Assembly (NCBI GenBank): GCA_023101885.1
Contig: JALPQD010000142.1
Span: forward strand, 1,756,356-1,820,355
Source of the DNA: Typhlomys cinereus
Lineage: Eukaryota > Chordata > Mammalia > Rodentia > Platacanthomyidae
Reading direction: 5' to 3'
Length of the DNA stretch: 64,000 nucleotides
Part shown: piece by piece, positions 1-12,346 of the stretch
How positions within the stretch are numbered: the first letter of the stretch is position 1
How the letters are laid out: the number at the start of each line of letters is the position of its first letter
Made by a program: the position numbers and the translations under genes
The notes under the pieces: model-generated
Told to the model about the DNA's origin: nothing
Seen by the model: the letters and a program-made list of their open reading frames with translations, nothing else
Databases searched by the model: none

Positions 1-383
1 TTGCTTTCGTGAAACTGGTTGTTGAACTTTGCTGTAGTTGATGGGCAGAATTTCCCCTCGACTGCTCATCATCCCAGTTTCATCGTAGTTGAAAAGCATT
101 CAAATGCCATAAGGAATCTTTGTAGATTGCACTTTGCTTTGGAAGATGGACCTTTCTAGGATGGAGAGAACTGTGTCATAGCCTGGTTCAAGGACATTGC
201 TGCCCAATGCCCATTGACCACAGTGTGGGTGCAGAAGGTTCCAGAGGGAAGGGACAATCAGTGAGTTTTCAGACATCCTGGAACATGGAGGCAACCCAGC
301 TTTAAAAAAGCACAGCCTCGAAGACACTCCATGAGTTTGCTTGGCTTTCAGGCCAATTAGCACTTAAGACCTTGTGAAACAAA
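1..383 (+). other. HIVEP2: HIVEP2 5' leader or end of the upstream intron
   Basis: Noncoding sequence in front of the start codon. It holds several short upstream ATGs that close quickly, for example 285-305 (six codons, TAA) and 331-360 (nine codons, TAG, 23 nt before the main ATG). A plausible 3' splice site, 'TTGGCTTTCAG', ends at 351 and would make the first coding exon begin at 352. In that case only about 32 nt of leader lie in this exon and the rest is intron. The sequence alone does not decide between these readings. No promoter or CpG island is visible, so the transcription start is upstream of the window. Confidence 0.6.
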
Positions 384-3300
384 ATGGACACTGGCGACAC
401 AGCTCTAGGACAAAAAGCTACCTCAAGGTCTGGAGAAACTGACAGTGCATCAGGTAGATGGATGCAGGAACAATCAGCTGTTATTAAGATGAGCACTTTC
501 GGCAGTCAAGATGGGCAGCGGCAACCACAAATAGATCCCGAGCAAATAGGTAATACGGCAGCAGCACAACTGTTTGGTTCGGGGAAGCTGACCTCTCCTG
601 GTGAAGGGGTACAGCAAGTCACAGAGAAGCAATACGCACCGCACCGTCCGAGTCCCTACCCATGCCAACATTCACTTTCTTTCCCTCAGCATTCATTGCC
701 ACAGGGAGTCATGCACAGCAACAAGCCACATCAGAGCCTCGAAGGTCCTCCTTGGCTTTTCCCTGGCCCTTTGCCATCGGTTGCCTCCGAGGACTTATTT
801 CCTTTCCCTCTCCATGGCCACAGTGGTGGTTACCCCAGAAAAAAGATGTCAAGTCTCAACCCTGCTTATAGCCAATACTCCCAGAAAAGTATCGAACAGG
901 CAGAAGAGGCTCACAAAAAGGAGCACAAGCCCAAGAAGCCCGGCAAGTACATCTGCCCTTACTGTAGCAGGGCATGTGCCAAACCAAGCGTTCTGAAAAA
1001 ACACATCAGGTCCCATACTGGGGAGCGACCATACCCGTGTATACCCTGTGGTTTCTCTTTCAAGACAAAGAGCAACCTGTACAAGCACAGGAAGTCCCAT
1101 GCCCATGCCATCAAGGCAGGGCTGGTACCTTTCACGGAGTCAGCTGTATCCAAGTTGGACCTGGAGGCTGGTTTTATTGACGTGGAAGCAGAGATCCACT
1201 CAGATGGTGAACAGAGTACAGACACAGATGAGGAGAGCTCTTTATTTGCTGAAACTTCTGACAAGATGAGCCCTGGCCCTCCCATCCCATTGGACATTGC
1301 CAGCAGAGGTGGCTACCATGGGTCCTTGGAAGAATCTTTAGGAGGTCCAATGAAGGTGCCGATTTTGATTATCCCCAAAAGCGGGATTCCACTACCTAAC
1401 GAAAGCTCTCAGTATGTTGGCTCTGACATGCTCCCAAATCCGTCCTTAAATACTAAGGCTGATGACTCTCACACCGTGAGACAGAAGCTTGCACTGAGGC
1501 TGTCAGAGAAGAAAGGACAAGATTCTGAGCCATCTCTCAACCTTCTGAGCCCGCATAGTAAAGGAAGCACGGATTCTGGTTACTTTTCTCGCTCAGAAAG
1601 TGCGGAGCAGCAGATTAGCCCGCCCAACACCAATGCAAAGTCTTATGAAGAAATCATTTTTGGAAAGTACTGTCGACTTAGTCCAAGAAATACACTCAGT
1701 GTTACCCCCACGGGTCAGGAGCGTGCCACCATGGGGCGGAGGGGCATCATGGAACCATTACCTCACGTAAACACCAGGTTAGATGTCCAGATGTTTGAAG
1801 ATCCCGTCTCACAGTTGATCCCCAGTAAGGGAGACATGGACCCCAGTCCAACAAGCCTGCTGAAGTCCACGAAATTCAACAGTGAGTGCAGGCAGCCTCC
1901 GGCCCTGCCATCCCCGGTCAGGAATGAAGGAAAACTATACCTAGGAAGCTTCCCAGGCAGTAGCCCGGTTCTCTTAGAAGCTCCTGTTGACTCCTCGCCC
2001 CTCATCAGGAGCAACTCAATGCCAACCTCTTCAGCGACTAATTTAAGTATCCCTCCTTCCTTGAGGGGAAGCCACTCGTTCGATGAGAGGCTGGCAGGCT
2101 CCGATGATGTGTTCTACCCTGGCACGGTAGGCATACCCCCGCAGCGCATGCTGCGAAGGCAGGCAGCGTTCGAACTGCCCTCGGTGCAGGAAGGGCACAT
2201 GGAGTCCGAGCATCCCATCCGGATGCCCAAGAGTCTGGCCGGCGGCTCCTCTATGAAGGAAAAGAAACTGGGTCCAGGAGACAGAATCGGGTACGACTAT
2301 GACGTCTGCCGCAAGCCATATAAGAAGTGGGAAGAGTCCGAGACAGCAAAGCAAAGCTACAGAGACATTGCTTGCTTGGGGTCTTTCAAACACGGAGGGG
2401 AGTACTTCATGGACGCCTCGGTGCCCCCGCAGGGGGCATCAACCCTGTTTGGCACCACGACGTGTGAAAACAGAAAGCGCCGGAAAGAGAAGAGCGTAGG
2501 AGACGAGGAGGACACCCCCATGATCTGCGGTGGTGCGGGAAGCGCCCCTGCGGGCATGATGGCTTCAGAGTATGACCCCAAGTTCCAGGAGGGCGGGAGG
2601 GGCGGCTTCGTCCTGGCTGGACTCGAGAACCCCGCGCACGGTCACGCCGAGCGCTTCGACCCGCCGCGACCCCAGCTGTCGTCTGGAAGTCTGTCCCTTG
2701 GGTCGGAGGAGTCGTGCTCGGCCGCGGACCCTGACAAGACGGCAGATGCGAGCAGGAAGCCTCCGGGCAACGTGATTTCCGTGATTCAGCACACCAACTC
2801 ACTGAGCCGGCCCAGCTCCTTCGAAAGATCCGAGTCAGCCGAGCTGGTGGCCTGCGCACAGGACAAGGCCCCTTCACCTTCCGAGACGTGTGACAGCGAG
2901 ATTTCAGAAGCCCCGGTGAGCCCCGAGTGGGCTCCGTCGGGGGATGCAGTGGAAGGCGCGGGCAAGCCCACCCCTCCGCAGCAGGTGCCGCAGCAGGCCT
3001 ACCACGCACAGCCCAGGCTGGTTCGCCAGCACAACATCCAGGTTCCTGAAATCAGAGTCACCGAGGAGCCTGATAAACCCGACCGGGAGAAGGAAGCCCA
3101 GAGCAAGGAGCCCGAAAAGCCTGCAGAGGAATTCCAGTGGCCTCAGAGGAGCGAGACCCTGTCCCAGCTCCCTGCAGAGAAGTTGCCGCCCAAAAAGAAG
3201 CGCTTGCGGCTGGCGGATATGGAGCACTCCTCGGGAGAGTCCAGCTTCGAATCCACGGGCACCGGCCTCTCTCGCAGCCCAAGTCAAGACAGTAACTTGT

Positions 3301-5552
3301 CGCATAGCTCCAGCTTCTCCATGTCTTTTGAAAGAGAAGAAACCGTTAAGCTCGCCGCACCTCCCAAGCAGGATGACAGTGGGAAGCATTCTGAGTTTTT
3401 GACAGTCCCTGCTGGCTCCTACTCGCTCTCCGTTCCCGGCCATCACCACCAGAAAGAAATGAGGCGCTGCTCCTCTGAGCAGATGCCTTGCCCACACCCA
3501 ACCGAAGTCCCTGAAATCCGAAGCAAATCATTCGATTATGGGAATCTATCCCATGCGCCCGTGCCCGGAGCATCAGCTTCCACCTTATCTCCTTCCCGGG
3601 AGAGAAAGAAGTGCTTTCTGGTGCGACAGGCTTCCTTCAGTGGCTCTCCAGAAATGGCCCAGGGTGAAGGGGGCGTGGATCCCAGCGTGAAGCAGGAGAT
3701 GGAGCAGCTGCATGCTGGCCTCCGGGGTGCCTGGTCCTCGGTCCTTCCTCCTCTATCAGCAGATGACCCAGGAAAGCAGCTGATAGGTCCTACTGCCCAG
3801 CTGAGCTCCGGGCCTCCCCACTTGGCCCAGCCACCACCAATCATGCACATGGACAGCCAGGAATCTTTGAGAAATCCCTTGATGCAGCCCACATCCTACA
3901 TGATGAGCAAACACCTGTCTGAACAACCACACGTGTTCTCCCATCGAGAGGCAATTCCTTTCTCTCCCATCCAGAATGCCTTGTTTCAGTTTCCGTATCC
4001 TGCGGTCTGCATGGTTCACCTGCCGGCTCAGCAGCCTCCTTGGTGGCAGACGCATTTCCCCCACCCCTTCACTCCACACCCTCAGAAGAGCTATAGCAAA
4101 CCTTCTTTCCAGGCAGACATTCATTCTAGCTATCCTCTGGAGCACGTTGTAGAACACACTGGAAAGAAATCCTCTGACTATGCACACGCAAAAGAGCAGA
4201 CTTACCCATGCTACTCGGGATCACCAGGGTTACATGCAAAGAACCTTCCTTCAAAGTTTCCTTCAGAACCGAGCAGTAAATCCCTGGATCCTCCCCCTGA
4301 ACAGATTCTTCAAGAAGATTATGCCTCAGAAAACGCTGGACCTTTGCAGTCCCTACCGGGAACAGTGGTTCCTGTTCGGATCCAGACCCACGTTCCGTCC
4401 TATGGAAGTGTCATGTATACAAGTATTTCCCAGATCCTGGGGCAGAATAGCCCTGCCATTGTCATATGCAAGGTCGATGAGAATATGACCCAAAGGACAT
4501 TGGTAACCAACGCAGCCATGCAAGGGATTGGATTCAACATCGCCCAAATGCTCGGGCAGCACGCGGGCTTGGAAAAATACCCCCTTTGGAAAGTACCTCA
4601 GACCTTACCTCTGGGCTTGGAATCCACCATCCCCTTGTGCTTGCCTTCCACGTCCGACAGCGCCGCCTCCCTGGGAGGTAGCAAGCGGATGCTGAGTCCA
4701 GCCAGCAGCTTGGAGCTGTTCATGGAGACGAAGCAGCAGAAGCGAGTGAAAGAAGAGAAGATGTATGGGCAGATAGTGGAGGAGCTCAGTGCCGTAGAGC
4801 TCACCAACTCAGACATCAAGAAGGGACTCTCTCGCCCCCAGAAGCCCCAGCTGGTGCGGCAAGGGTGTGCTTCGGAGCCAAAGGATGGCTCTCAGTCAAG
4901 ATCATCATCCTTCTCTCTATCTCCCTCTTCTTCTCAAGACCATCCGTCTGTCAGTGGGCCCTCCAGAGAAGCGTTTCCTCCTAGTAGGGAGATGCTCTCT
5001 GGTTCCAGGGCCTCCATCACGGGGCAGAAGTCCTGCAGACCTTCAGAAAGCAGGGAGTCCTCAGATGAATTGGACATTGATGAGACTTCGTCAGACATGA
5101 GCATGAGCCCTCAGAGCTCCGCACTGCCCAGGGGAGACAGTCAGCAGGAAGAGGACGGGAAGGCCCGCAAGCTGCCAGTTGGCATGCTGGTCCACATGGC
5201 CTCTGGCCCCAGTGGGAACGTGGCCAACTCTACCCTTCTTTTCACGGATGTGGCAGATTTCCAGCAGATTCTTCAGTTCCCCAGTCTGCGGACAACGACT
5301 ACTGTGAGTTGGTGCTTCTTGAATTATACAAAACCCAATTTTGTGCAGCAGGCCACTTTCAAATCCTCGGTTTATGCTTCATGGTGCATTAGTTCTTGTA
5401 ACCCAAACCCATCAGGATTGAACACCAAGACCACGCTGGCTCTCCTGAGATCCAAGCAAAAAATCACCGCAGAAATTTATACCCTGGCTGCTATGCACAG
5501 GCCGGGAAGCGGCAAACTCACGTCATCTAGTGCCTGGAAGCAGTTTGCACAG
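384..5552 (+). CDS. HIVEP2: HIVEP2 coding exon 1 (giant exon, residues 1-1723)
   Basis: A single 5169-nt coding block, typical of the HIVEP family, which keeps about 70% of the protein in one exon. The first ZAS pair lies at 948-1103: finger 1 has C191, C194, H207 and H211, and finger 2 has C219, C222, H235 and H239, joined by the linker HTGERPY. An acidic stretch rich in D, E and S follows. The middle is Ser/Pro-rich and probably disordered, with a conserved [12 protein letters not shown] motif near residue 395. The basic nuclear signal is at 935-943. A Cys/His cluster (H1020-H1022, C1029, C1036, H1038) may be the extra HIVEP-type CCHC finger, but this is inference. The exon ends with the conserved [10 protein letters not shown]...SAWKQFAQ region. 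It finishes in phase 0 at the donor CAG/GTAAGG. The frame stays open for 51 codons past the donor. Confidence 0.97.
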
Positions 5553-6734
5553 GTAAGGGACACTGGGTTAGAAAGCATGGGGCACTGTGGGGTCAGCACT
5601 AAGCAAACTATTCATGACAGGACAGAAGGTCTAAATGCTAAGCATGCTGGGAGATTAAGCAGCAAGAGGGCCCCACCCAGAGATGGAGAAGCCACTGCAT
5701 GTGCTTAGCTCTGCGGGTATCTAGGAAAATCTTGAACAATTGAGAGGACCCGCTTAGCTCCAGAGTCACAAATTCTCCCACTGCCGGTAACATTGGTGGG
5801 TCATTCTCCTTCTGCCCAGTGTGAGGGACAGTATGGATAGGAAGAATTCGGGGCACGATGAATGGGAAATAAATCAGGGCGTGGACACTGAAAGGAAAGA
5901 TTGGGAAAGAAGCATGGCAAATTGGCAGCTGTCACTGATGGCTGTTCCGTGAAGTGTTTGTACTTTTCCGAGCTACTGGCTGATTCATTATGAAGTCAAC
6001 AGGTAACGCCCTACATGTGAAACTATGGAAGTATTACTAAGGACCCTTGGAATTAATATTACAGTAATAATCAAGCAGAGATTTGAAAAATATGTTTTTT
6101 TCATTTATGCCAGTTACCTTCCCTTCAGTGACTTTATCAGTGCTTCATGATGTAAATTATCACATTTACTAATTCAAAGCAAAGGTCTTTGAAGTCTGTT
6201 AGCACTACACACAGTGAGTGCAATGGTCACTACAGGAGATGCTGAATTTATTCTAGAAACATTACCTTTCTCTGATTTTATCCCTCTTGCCCTTTTATTT
6301 ACATAACCTTGCCATAACCTTTTAGCATGGAATTTAAGCTCATTTTCAGACATGATAGAAACATGGGGTATGTGGGCTGCTGTGTCTTGGAGAAAATGTG
6401 TGGAATGATTCTTTCTTCTTCTTCTACAGATGAAACCTGATGCGCCCTTCTTATTTGGCAGCAAACTTGAGAGGAAATTAGTGGGAAATATCCTAAAGGA
6501 ACGTGGGAAAGGAGATATTCATGGAGAAAAAGATCATGGATCTAAACAAACTGAGCCAATACGAATTAAAATATTTGAAGGAGGGTAAGAAAGCATGATT
6601 TCAGATGTTAAGTGTTCCTTGTAAGTCAGAGAAAATGTCCTGAAGGTCTGTCTGGGAATGATATTGCAGTGTATGTTCTTCGCAGAAGCTTAAAGTAGAC
6701 TTTCTCTAGGCACATTTCTGAACTTGGGCTGGTT

Positions 6735-6802
<68 letters not shown>

Positions 6803-9800
6803 GGATTTACTCTTTGTGAATATACTCTGGTTGTGAATATACTTCTGCCTTAAATTTTCACATCTCCAACTTAAAACATGACTCAGTGAACAGAACTCTT
6901 GATATCATTTCTCTGGCTTTCAGAATTGTTTTCAGAATTTCTTCGTAAGTGTTGAATTATGAACCACTGAAATCTAAGCAGCAAGGTCCAATGATTTGGT
7001 CCTCTTTGTAGTTAAGAAAATTGCACACATGTGTAATGACTAATTTTAAAGATTGATAGAAATGAATTACCTAATCTAATTCCCTTGGGAGGAATCTATT
7101 ATTTCCATTACAATTTTATTTGCGTTTATTTATCGTATGTGTGGTGGATGCATGTGTGTACAGACACATGTGAATGTGGTGTGTGTTCACCCTTGCAGTC
7201 ATGTTTGGAGGCCAGAGCATAATGTCAAGTGTCTTCCTCTATCATGCTCTATCTTATTATTTTTTGAGACAAGGTCTCACCCAGAGCTCACTGATTTTGT
7301 TAGATGGGCTGTGGTGCAAGTACCTGAGGTCTTCCTGCCTCTGCCTCTGAAACACTGGGTAGTGGGAGCCATCACTCACAGCTTTACACAGGTGTTGAAA
7401 TCTGGACTTAGTCGCTCATGTTTACTCAGCAAGTACTTTACCCACTGAGCCAACATTCCAACTCTTAAAAAAATATTAAGTACATTGATTAATTACATTT
7501 AGGGACCAATATCATTTGCCCTTATCTTTTCTACTATTTCGGTAAGTTACATATTTTCCAAGCATTCTTTTTATTCCAACTATATTTGAAGGATGCACCG
7601 CCTTCGGCTTTTTGTTCTGTTTAGGCATGGAGCATCTTCAATATCAAAAACCACAGTTGCAAGCACACACAAACTAGGTCTCAGTATTTTCTACATCCCT
7701 CATCCTTTCACGTATATGAAAGTAATCTAGGATGTTGTGTTTTCTGAGAGAGTCAGAGGTCCTATAATTGAACCTAGCAGCATGCATCATAGTAGGACCT
7801 GCACAGTCTGAAAGCTCAGGGAGACCCTCGCACTGCCTGCAAGGTCTGCGGAGCCATCTCCTCTAACCAAAACCACACACAACACATCTGCACACATCTT
7901 GTTGCTGTCCTGATGATCCAGAAGGATGTTTTCTCCTTCCCTTGTTCCTTGTTTACATGCTATGTCACAATTAATTTTTTCTTTAAATCCATTCCTACTC
8001 GTAGCCAGGTGTTCACTCCAAAGGGTGTGTTCTTACCTCTCATTTTGTAGATTGCAAAGTGATAACAAAAACAACAAAAAAACCAGATTATTGAAATATA
8101 CAGACTCTAACTGGTAGGGTTAGTAGCTTAGTTAAATAATCGCTTTTAGAAGTGCACTAATCAGGCTGTGGAGATGACTCAGTGGCTAAAGCCGTTGTCT
8201 TGAAAGCATAAGGGTCCTGAGTTCAGATTTCCAGATCCCACATAAAAATGTCTGGTGAGTGAGGCCCCCCATCTGTTATTTCAGCCCTAGAAAGTAGAGA
8301 GTGGAAATCCCCAGAGTAAGCTGACTAGCTAGACTAGCCCTAGTGGTATGCTCTGGCTTAATAAAAGACCCAGTCTCACAGAAAAGTGGAAGAGAGATCC
8401 AGAATGATTCCCAATATCACCCGTGAACTTCTACAGGTACATACACACTCAAGTACATTTGTGTACATATATGTATTCACCTATATATAAAAACATGTGT
8501 GTGTGTATCCCATGCACACATGCATCTGAAAATCCAACCACAAAACACACTCACATTAATTCTACTATTAAATAGATTCATGAGTCTACTATTGTAAGTA
8601 TTTTATTTGCACAGATTTTTTCTGATATATAGATTTATAGGAATTTTATTTTATTCTGGAAATGAGTTGATCAGCTAAGAGATGAGAATAAATTCTGTCG
8701 CTTATAGATAAAGTGTGCTTCTCAACAGCTGTGTTGACAAGTCACAAATAAAGCTAAAGTAACCTTTCCTGAAGAAAATTCACTTTCTGTGAAATTGCTT
8801 TATTCGAATTGTTTTACTCAATTTGCCTTAAGCAGTTTCACTTGGTTAGGATCAGAGAATAATGAAATTGAAAGGTAAAAGATAGTTTTGTGTCTTTGGT
8901 TTTGTTCTAATTTATCATTAAGTGTAATGTAAGATAAAGATTAATTGTGAAAAATGAATTGAAGTTGAAAGTTTTGTAAGACAAGAAAAGTAAGAATAAA
9001 AGGCATGCAAAAATTATTATATGCATTTCATTCACTTGATTCTTCATATACAGCACTGTTCAAAAGTAGATAATGTAAATATTAAATATCTGTAGCAAGA
9101 TTGGTGCTTAAAATTTATGGATGGATGCATTTCTCTTAGAAAACCTTCAAAGGTTATATTATTAAATTTGAACTTGTTTTAATTTCTGTTTCAACAGCAC
9201 TATGTAGACCAAAATAGAAAGATTGCAATGTCTTAGAACATTAAAAAATTCCAACTTTAGTATTATTAACTACATCTACAACAAATGAGAAATATCACAT
9301 TAAGTTACCTTTAGAAGTAATACAGAAGACCCCCGAAAAGAAATGCTTATCACAATGACATTGGATCTGTAATTCTGCCTCACTGTGATTGAATAGATAT
9401 TATTATTCATTTAATCATGCAGTTTAAAATTCCACTTTGCTACGATGCATTGTATGTCACTGTATTGTAAGCATGAGTGTGAAGTATTGAGTAGGTTTCT
9501 TTTCTTTATTATCAAGGAAAATGTCTAAGACTTTGTTCATCTATTCAATTTGATTAAAGCAGGTGACCTCAGATATCCTTTCAAACCTCTGTGGGCTCCT
9601 TTTGGAAACAAAATGCAAATTCTATTCAAAATAGAATCTCTAGTTTTCATTATGCAACCATACCTCGGAGAAGCCAGTCGAAATTTAGATTCCACGTTAG
9701 TACAGATTTATGATCCTTGGGAAGAACAGATCCAATCTGCAGACAACAGTTGGTGAGCTGAGCTCAGCCTGGAGAAACTTAAATTTTCTGAGGCACTCAC

Positions 9801-12194
9801 GTGCCAGGATTGTAAAAATAGATTAGAAACTTGCAATGAAGAGTTCTATTCTCAGTTATGCTTATTTTAGCAAATGCAGAGGGTGCTCGATCATGCACAT
9901 TTCAGATGATGTAATGTTAACAAACGATTCATGAGGCACAAGGATTTTAATAGGTTATATGATTTTAGGATGTTCCTTGATGAGACTATTCTAAAATCCC
10001 AAAGTAGTAGGCCATGTCTGCATGTCTTGGGGTTTTATGTAAGCCTATTGGAGCATCTATTGGTCCTTGTATATATAGTACTGTTCAAAAGTAGATAATG
10101 TAAATATTACATATCTGTAGCAAGTTGGTATTTAAAATGTATGTATGGATGCATTTTTCTTGAAAACCCTTCAAAGGTTATATTATTAAGTATGAAATTT
10201 ATAAATCTTTCCTTACTGTCAAAGCCAGATACATTTGCGATTCCACTTAGATTGACACTTTGTTTATAGGCTATATAATTTTCTGAGTGTCTCTGGATGT
10301 AAGGTTGAAATAATAGTTTGGAAAAGAACCTCATAAAAATCAAGCCATGGCAATGATTAGCTTTGGTTTTGGTGTATTACACACTAAAAGTATTTAAAAT
10401 CACCATGGATTTCCTCCTTTTTAAAACAGGTACAAATCAAATGAAGATTATGTGTATGTCAGAGGACGTGGACGTGGAAAGTATATTTGTGAAGAGTGTG
10501 GGATTCGCTGTAAAAAGCCAAGCATGCTCAAAAAACACATACGTACTCACACTGATGTTCGGCCTTATGTATGCAAGTTATGTAATTTTGCCTTTAAAAC
10601 AAAAGGTACAAATCTGAGTTTCTTTTCTTTTTCTTTTTCTTTTTGGCTTAGAGGAAAAAGTATTAGGATGACTTACAGCTACTTAGGATTCTGAATACTA
10701 TTTTGTATCTCCCTCTCACCAACAAGAAGATGGTTTTATCTGTGAAAAAAATGACTCCCTGAAATGTATTTCCTCCCTCATGTCAGGGATCAAGGGATGT
10801 ATGTGAGACTCTGAGGCTCCTTTTATGACTAATTAAGAGCCACAGACTTAGGGCCAGGCTGGTTGTCTCTGAAGGAAGTGGCTAAGAACTGCCTGGATAG
10901 CTCTTACATCATGCTGGAAATGCTATGTGGTCCAAATAATACTTGCACTAAGTCTGCAGGGATAGAGTGCATGTGGTGCTGTGGGAAAGCAAGACAGCCG
11001 TTGGGAAGAAAGCATGTGCCCATGGTCAGTTTCAAGATGATAAATAATGTAGAACTCCACAGACTCCCAGGTGGGCCCCCTCCATCCACAGCTTCATTAA
11101 TTATGCATAGAAATTCGATAGCTTCTGTTCTGTGTATTTATCAGCATAGAGACAATCCTTGCTCCTGGGCCTTAACTGTTATTCTCATCCAAGTAGGACC
11201 TGCCTTGAAATGATAATTCTATCATTAAGAAAAAAATCTGTTGTTAATAGGCTGATTTATAAGTTTTTATATGCAAATATATTTCACTCAAGAAGTTTAA
11301 TTTAGTTCTATTTCTATCATTTTATAAAAATCACAAAAATGTTCATTTTGTACCTCAGATCTAAGGATTCTTGGAGAAAATCCTTCGACAACATTGCTTT
11401 ATTTTCAGTTTTTTTAAATTATCATATATAATTGATATATAAAACTTCATACATAATTTGCTATGCTATTCTTCAAAAAAAGCAAATGTCGAGTAAGACA
11501 ATCTAGTAGAAAAACCTATTTTCACTGGTAGCCCTAAGTTGTATTTTTTTGCAGAAATGTAAATGCATAGCTTCCCCGTGAACATGTTGCTTCTTATTAA
11601 AAGTCATTTATATGATAGAAATAACTCATTTGAAGGCCAAAAAGTGAAGAGATAGAAGATATCTGCTTGTACTTCAAAAGAAATGAACCTAAAGTTATCT
11701 AAATAGGCATAAGCATAAGGTTATCTAAATGCGGTCTATCATTGCACAGTGGCCTTGTAGTAGAACTACTGAGAACTTCTCCAAAAGAAAAGGAAATTCA
11801 CGATTTGATCTTAGGACATACCACAAGTTCATCAGTCAGTAAAAGAGGGCATGTCTTCCCTGGAAGTGCAGGTTTAGGGGTGTGACAACTGGGTGAAGAT
11901 GAGGACAAAATGCCACACTTCTAGATGATTGGTTAAGCCTGGATCTGAACAGCATTCTGGGGTTTCAGCCGAGAATCATGAACTATTTGTCATGAGTAAA
12001 GTTTTCTTACCAGCATTTGAGAGCACACATATAATTATCTCAGAATTTTAGGGTAAGAAAAGCATTCTGGAAAGTTCCAACAGTTTTCACCTTCTGTTAT
12101 AATACCCGTTTCTCCAAACCCACATTCTTTTCTGACATTTATATGGAATGTTTCATAGGACTGTAGCATTTCATAGATGTGATTCTACAGAGAT

Positions 12195-12254
<60 letters not shown>

Positions 12255-12279
12255 AAGATAGAAAGATAGAAAGATAGAT

Positions 12280-12346
<67 letters not shown>

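Larger units (their letters stand above)
6585..10429 (+). other. HIVEP2: HIVEP2 intron after coding exon 2 (3845 nt)
   Basis: AT-rich intron. It holds a GATA microsatellite near 6.74-6.80 kb, one SINE in each orientation (about 7.1-7.5 kb and 8.16-8.53 kb) and a pair of similar 125-bp segments about 1 kb apart (9047 and 10072). The rest, 8.6-10.4 kb, shows no recognisable transposon and could hold conserved intronic elements. A short open frame at 9550-9756 has no recognisable product. Confidence 0.9.

Noticed and set aside
2407..3009. A 200-codon open frame on the - strand inside the giant HIVEP2 exon
   Set aside because: It lies antisense to strongly conserved HIVEP2 coding sequence, is Arg/Pro-rich as expected from the GC-rich complement, and resembles no known protein.
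10452..10694. A small 80-codon zinc finger gene
   Set aside because: It is HIVEP2 coding exon 3 read past its donor. Finger 4 is incomplete without the next exon.
10863..11213. A 116-codon frame in the intron within finger 4, considered as an alternative exon
   Set aside because: No supporting splice sites in a compatible phase and no resemblance to HIVEP2 or another protein.
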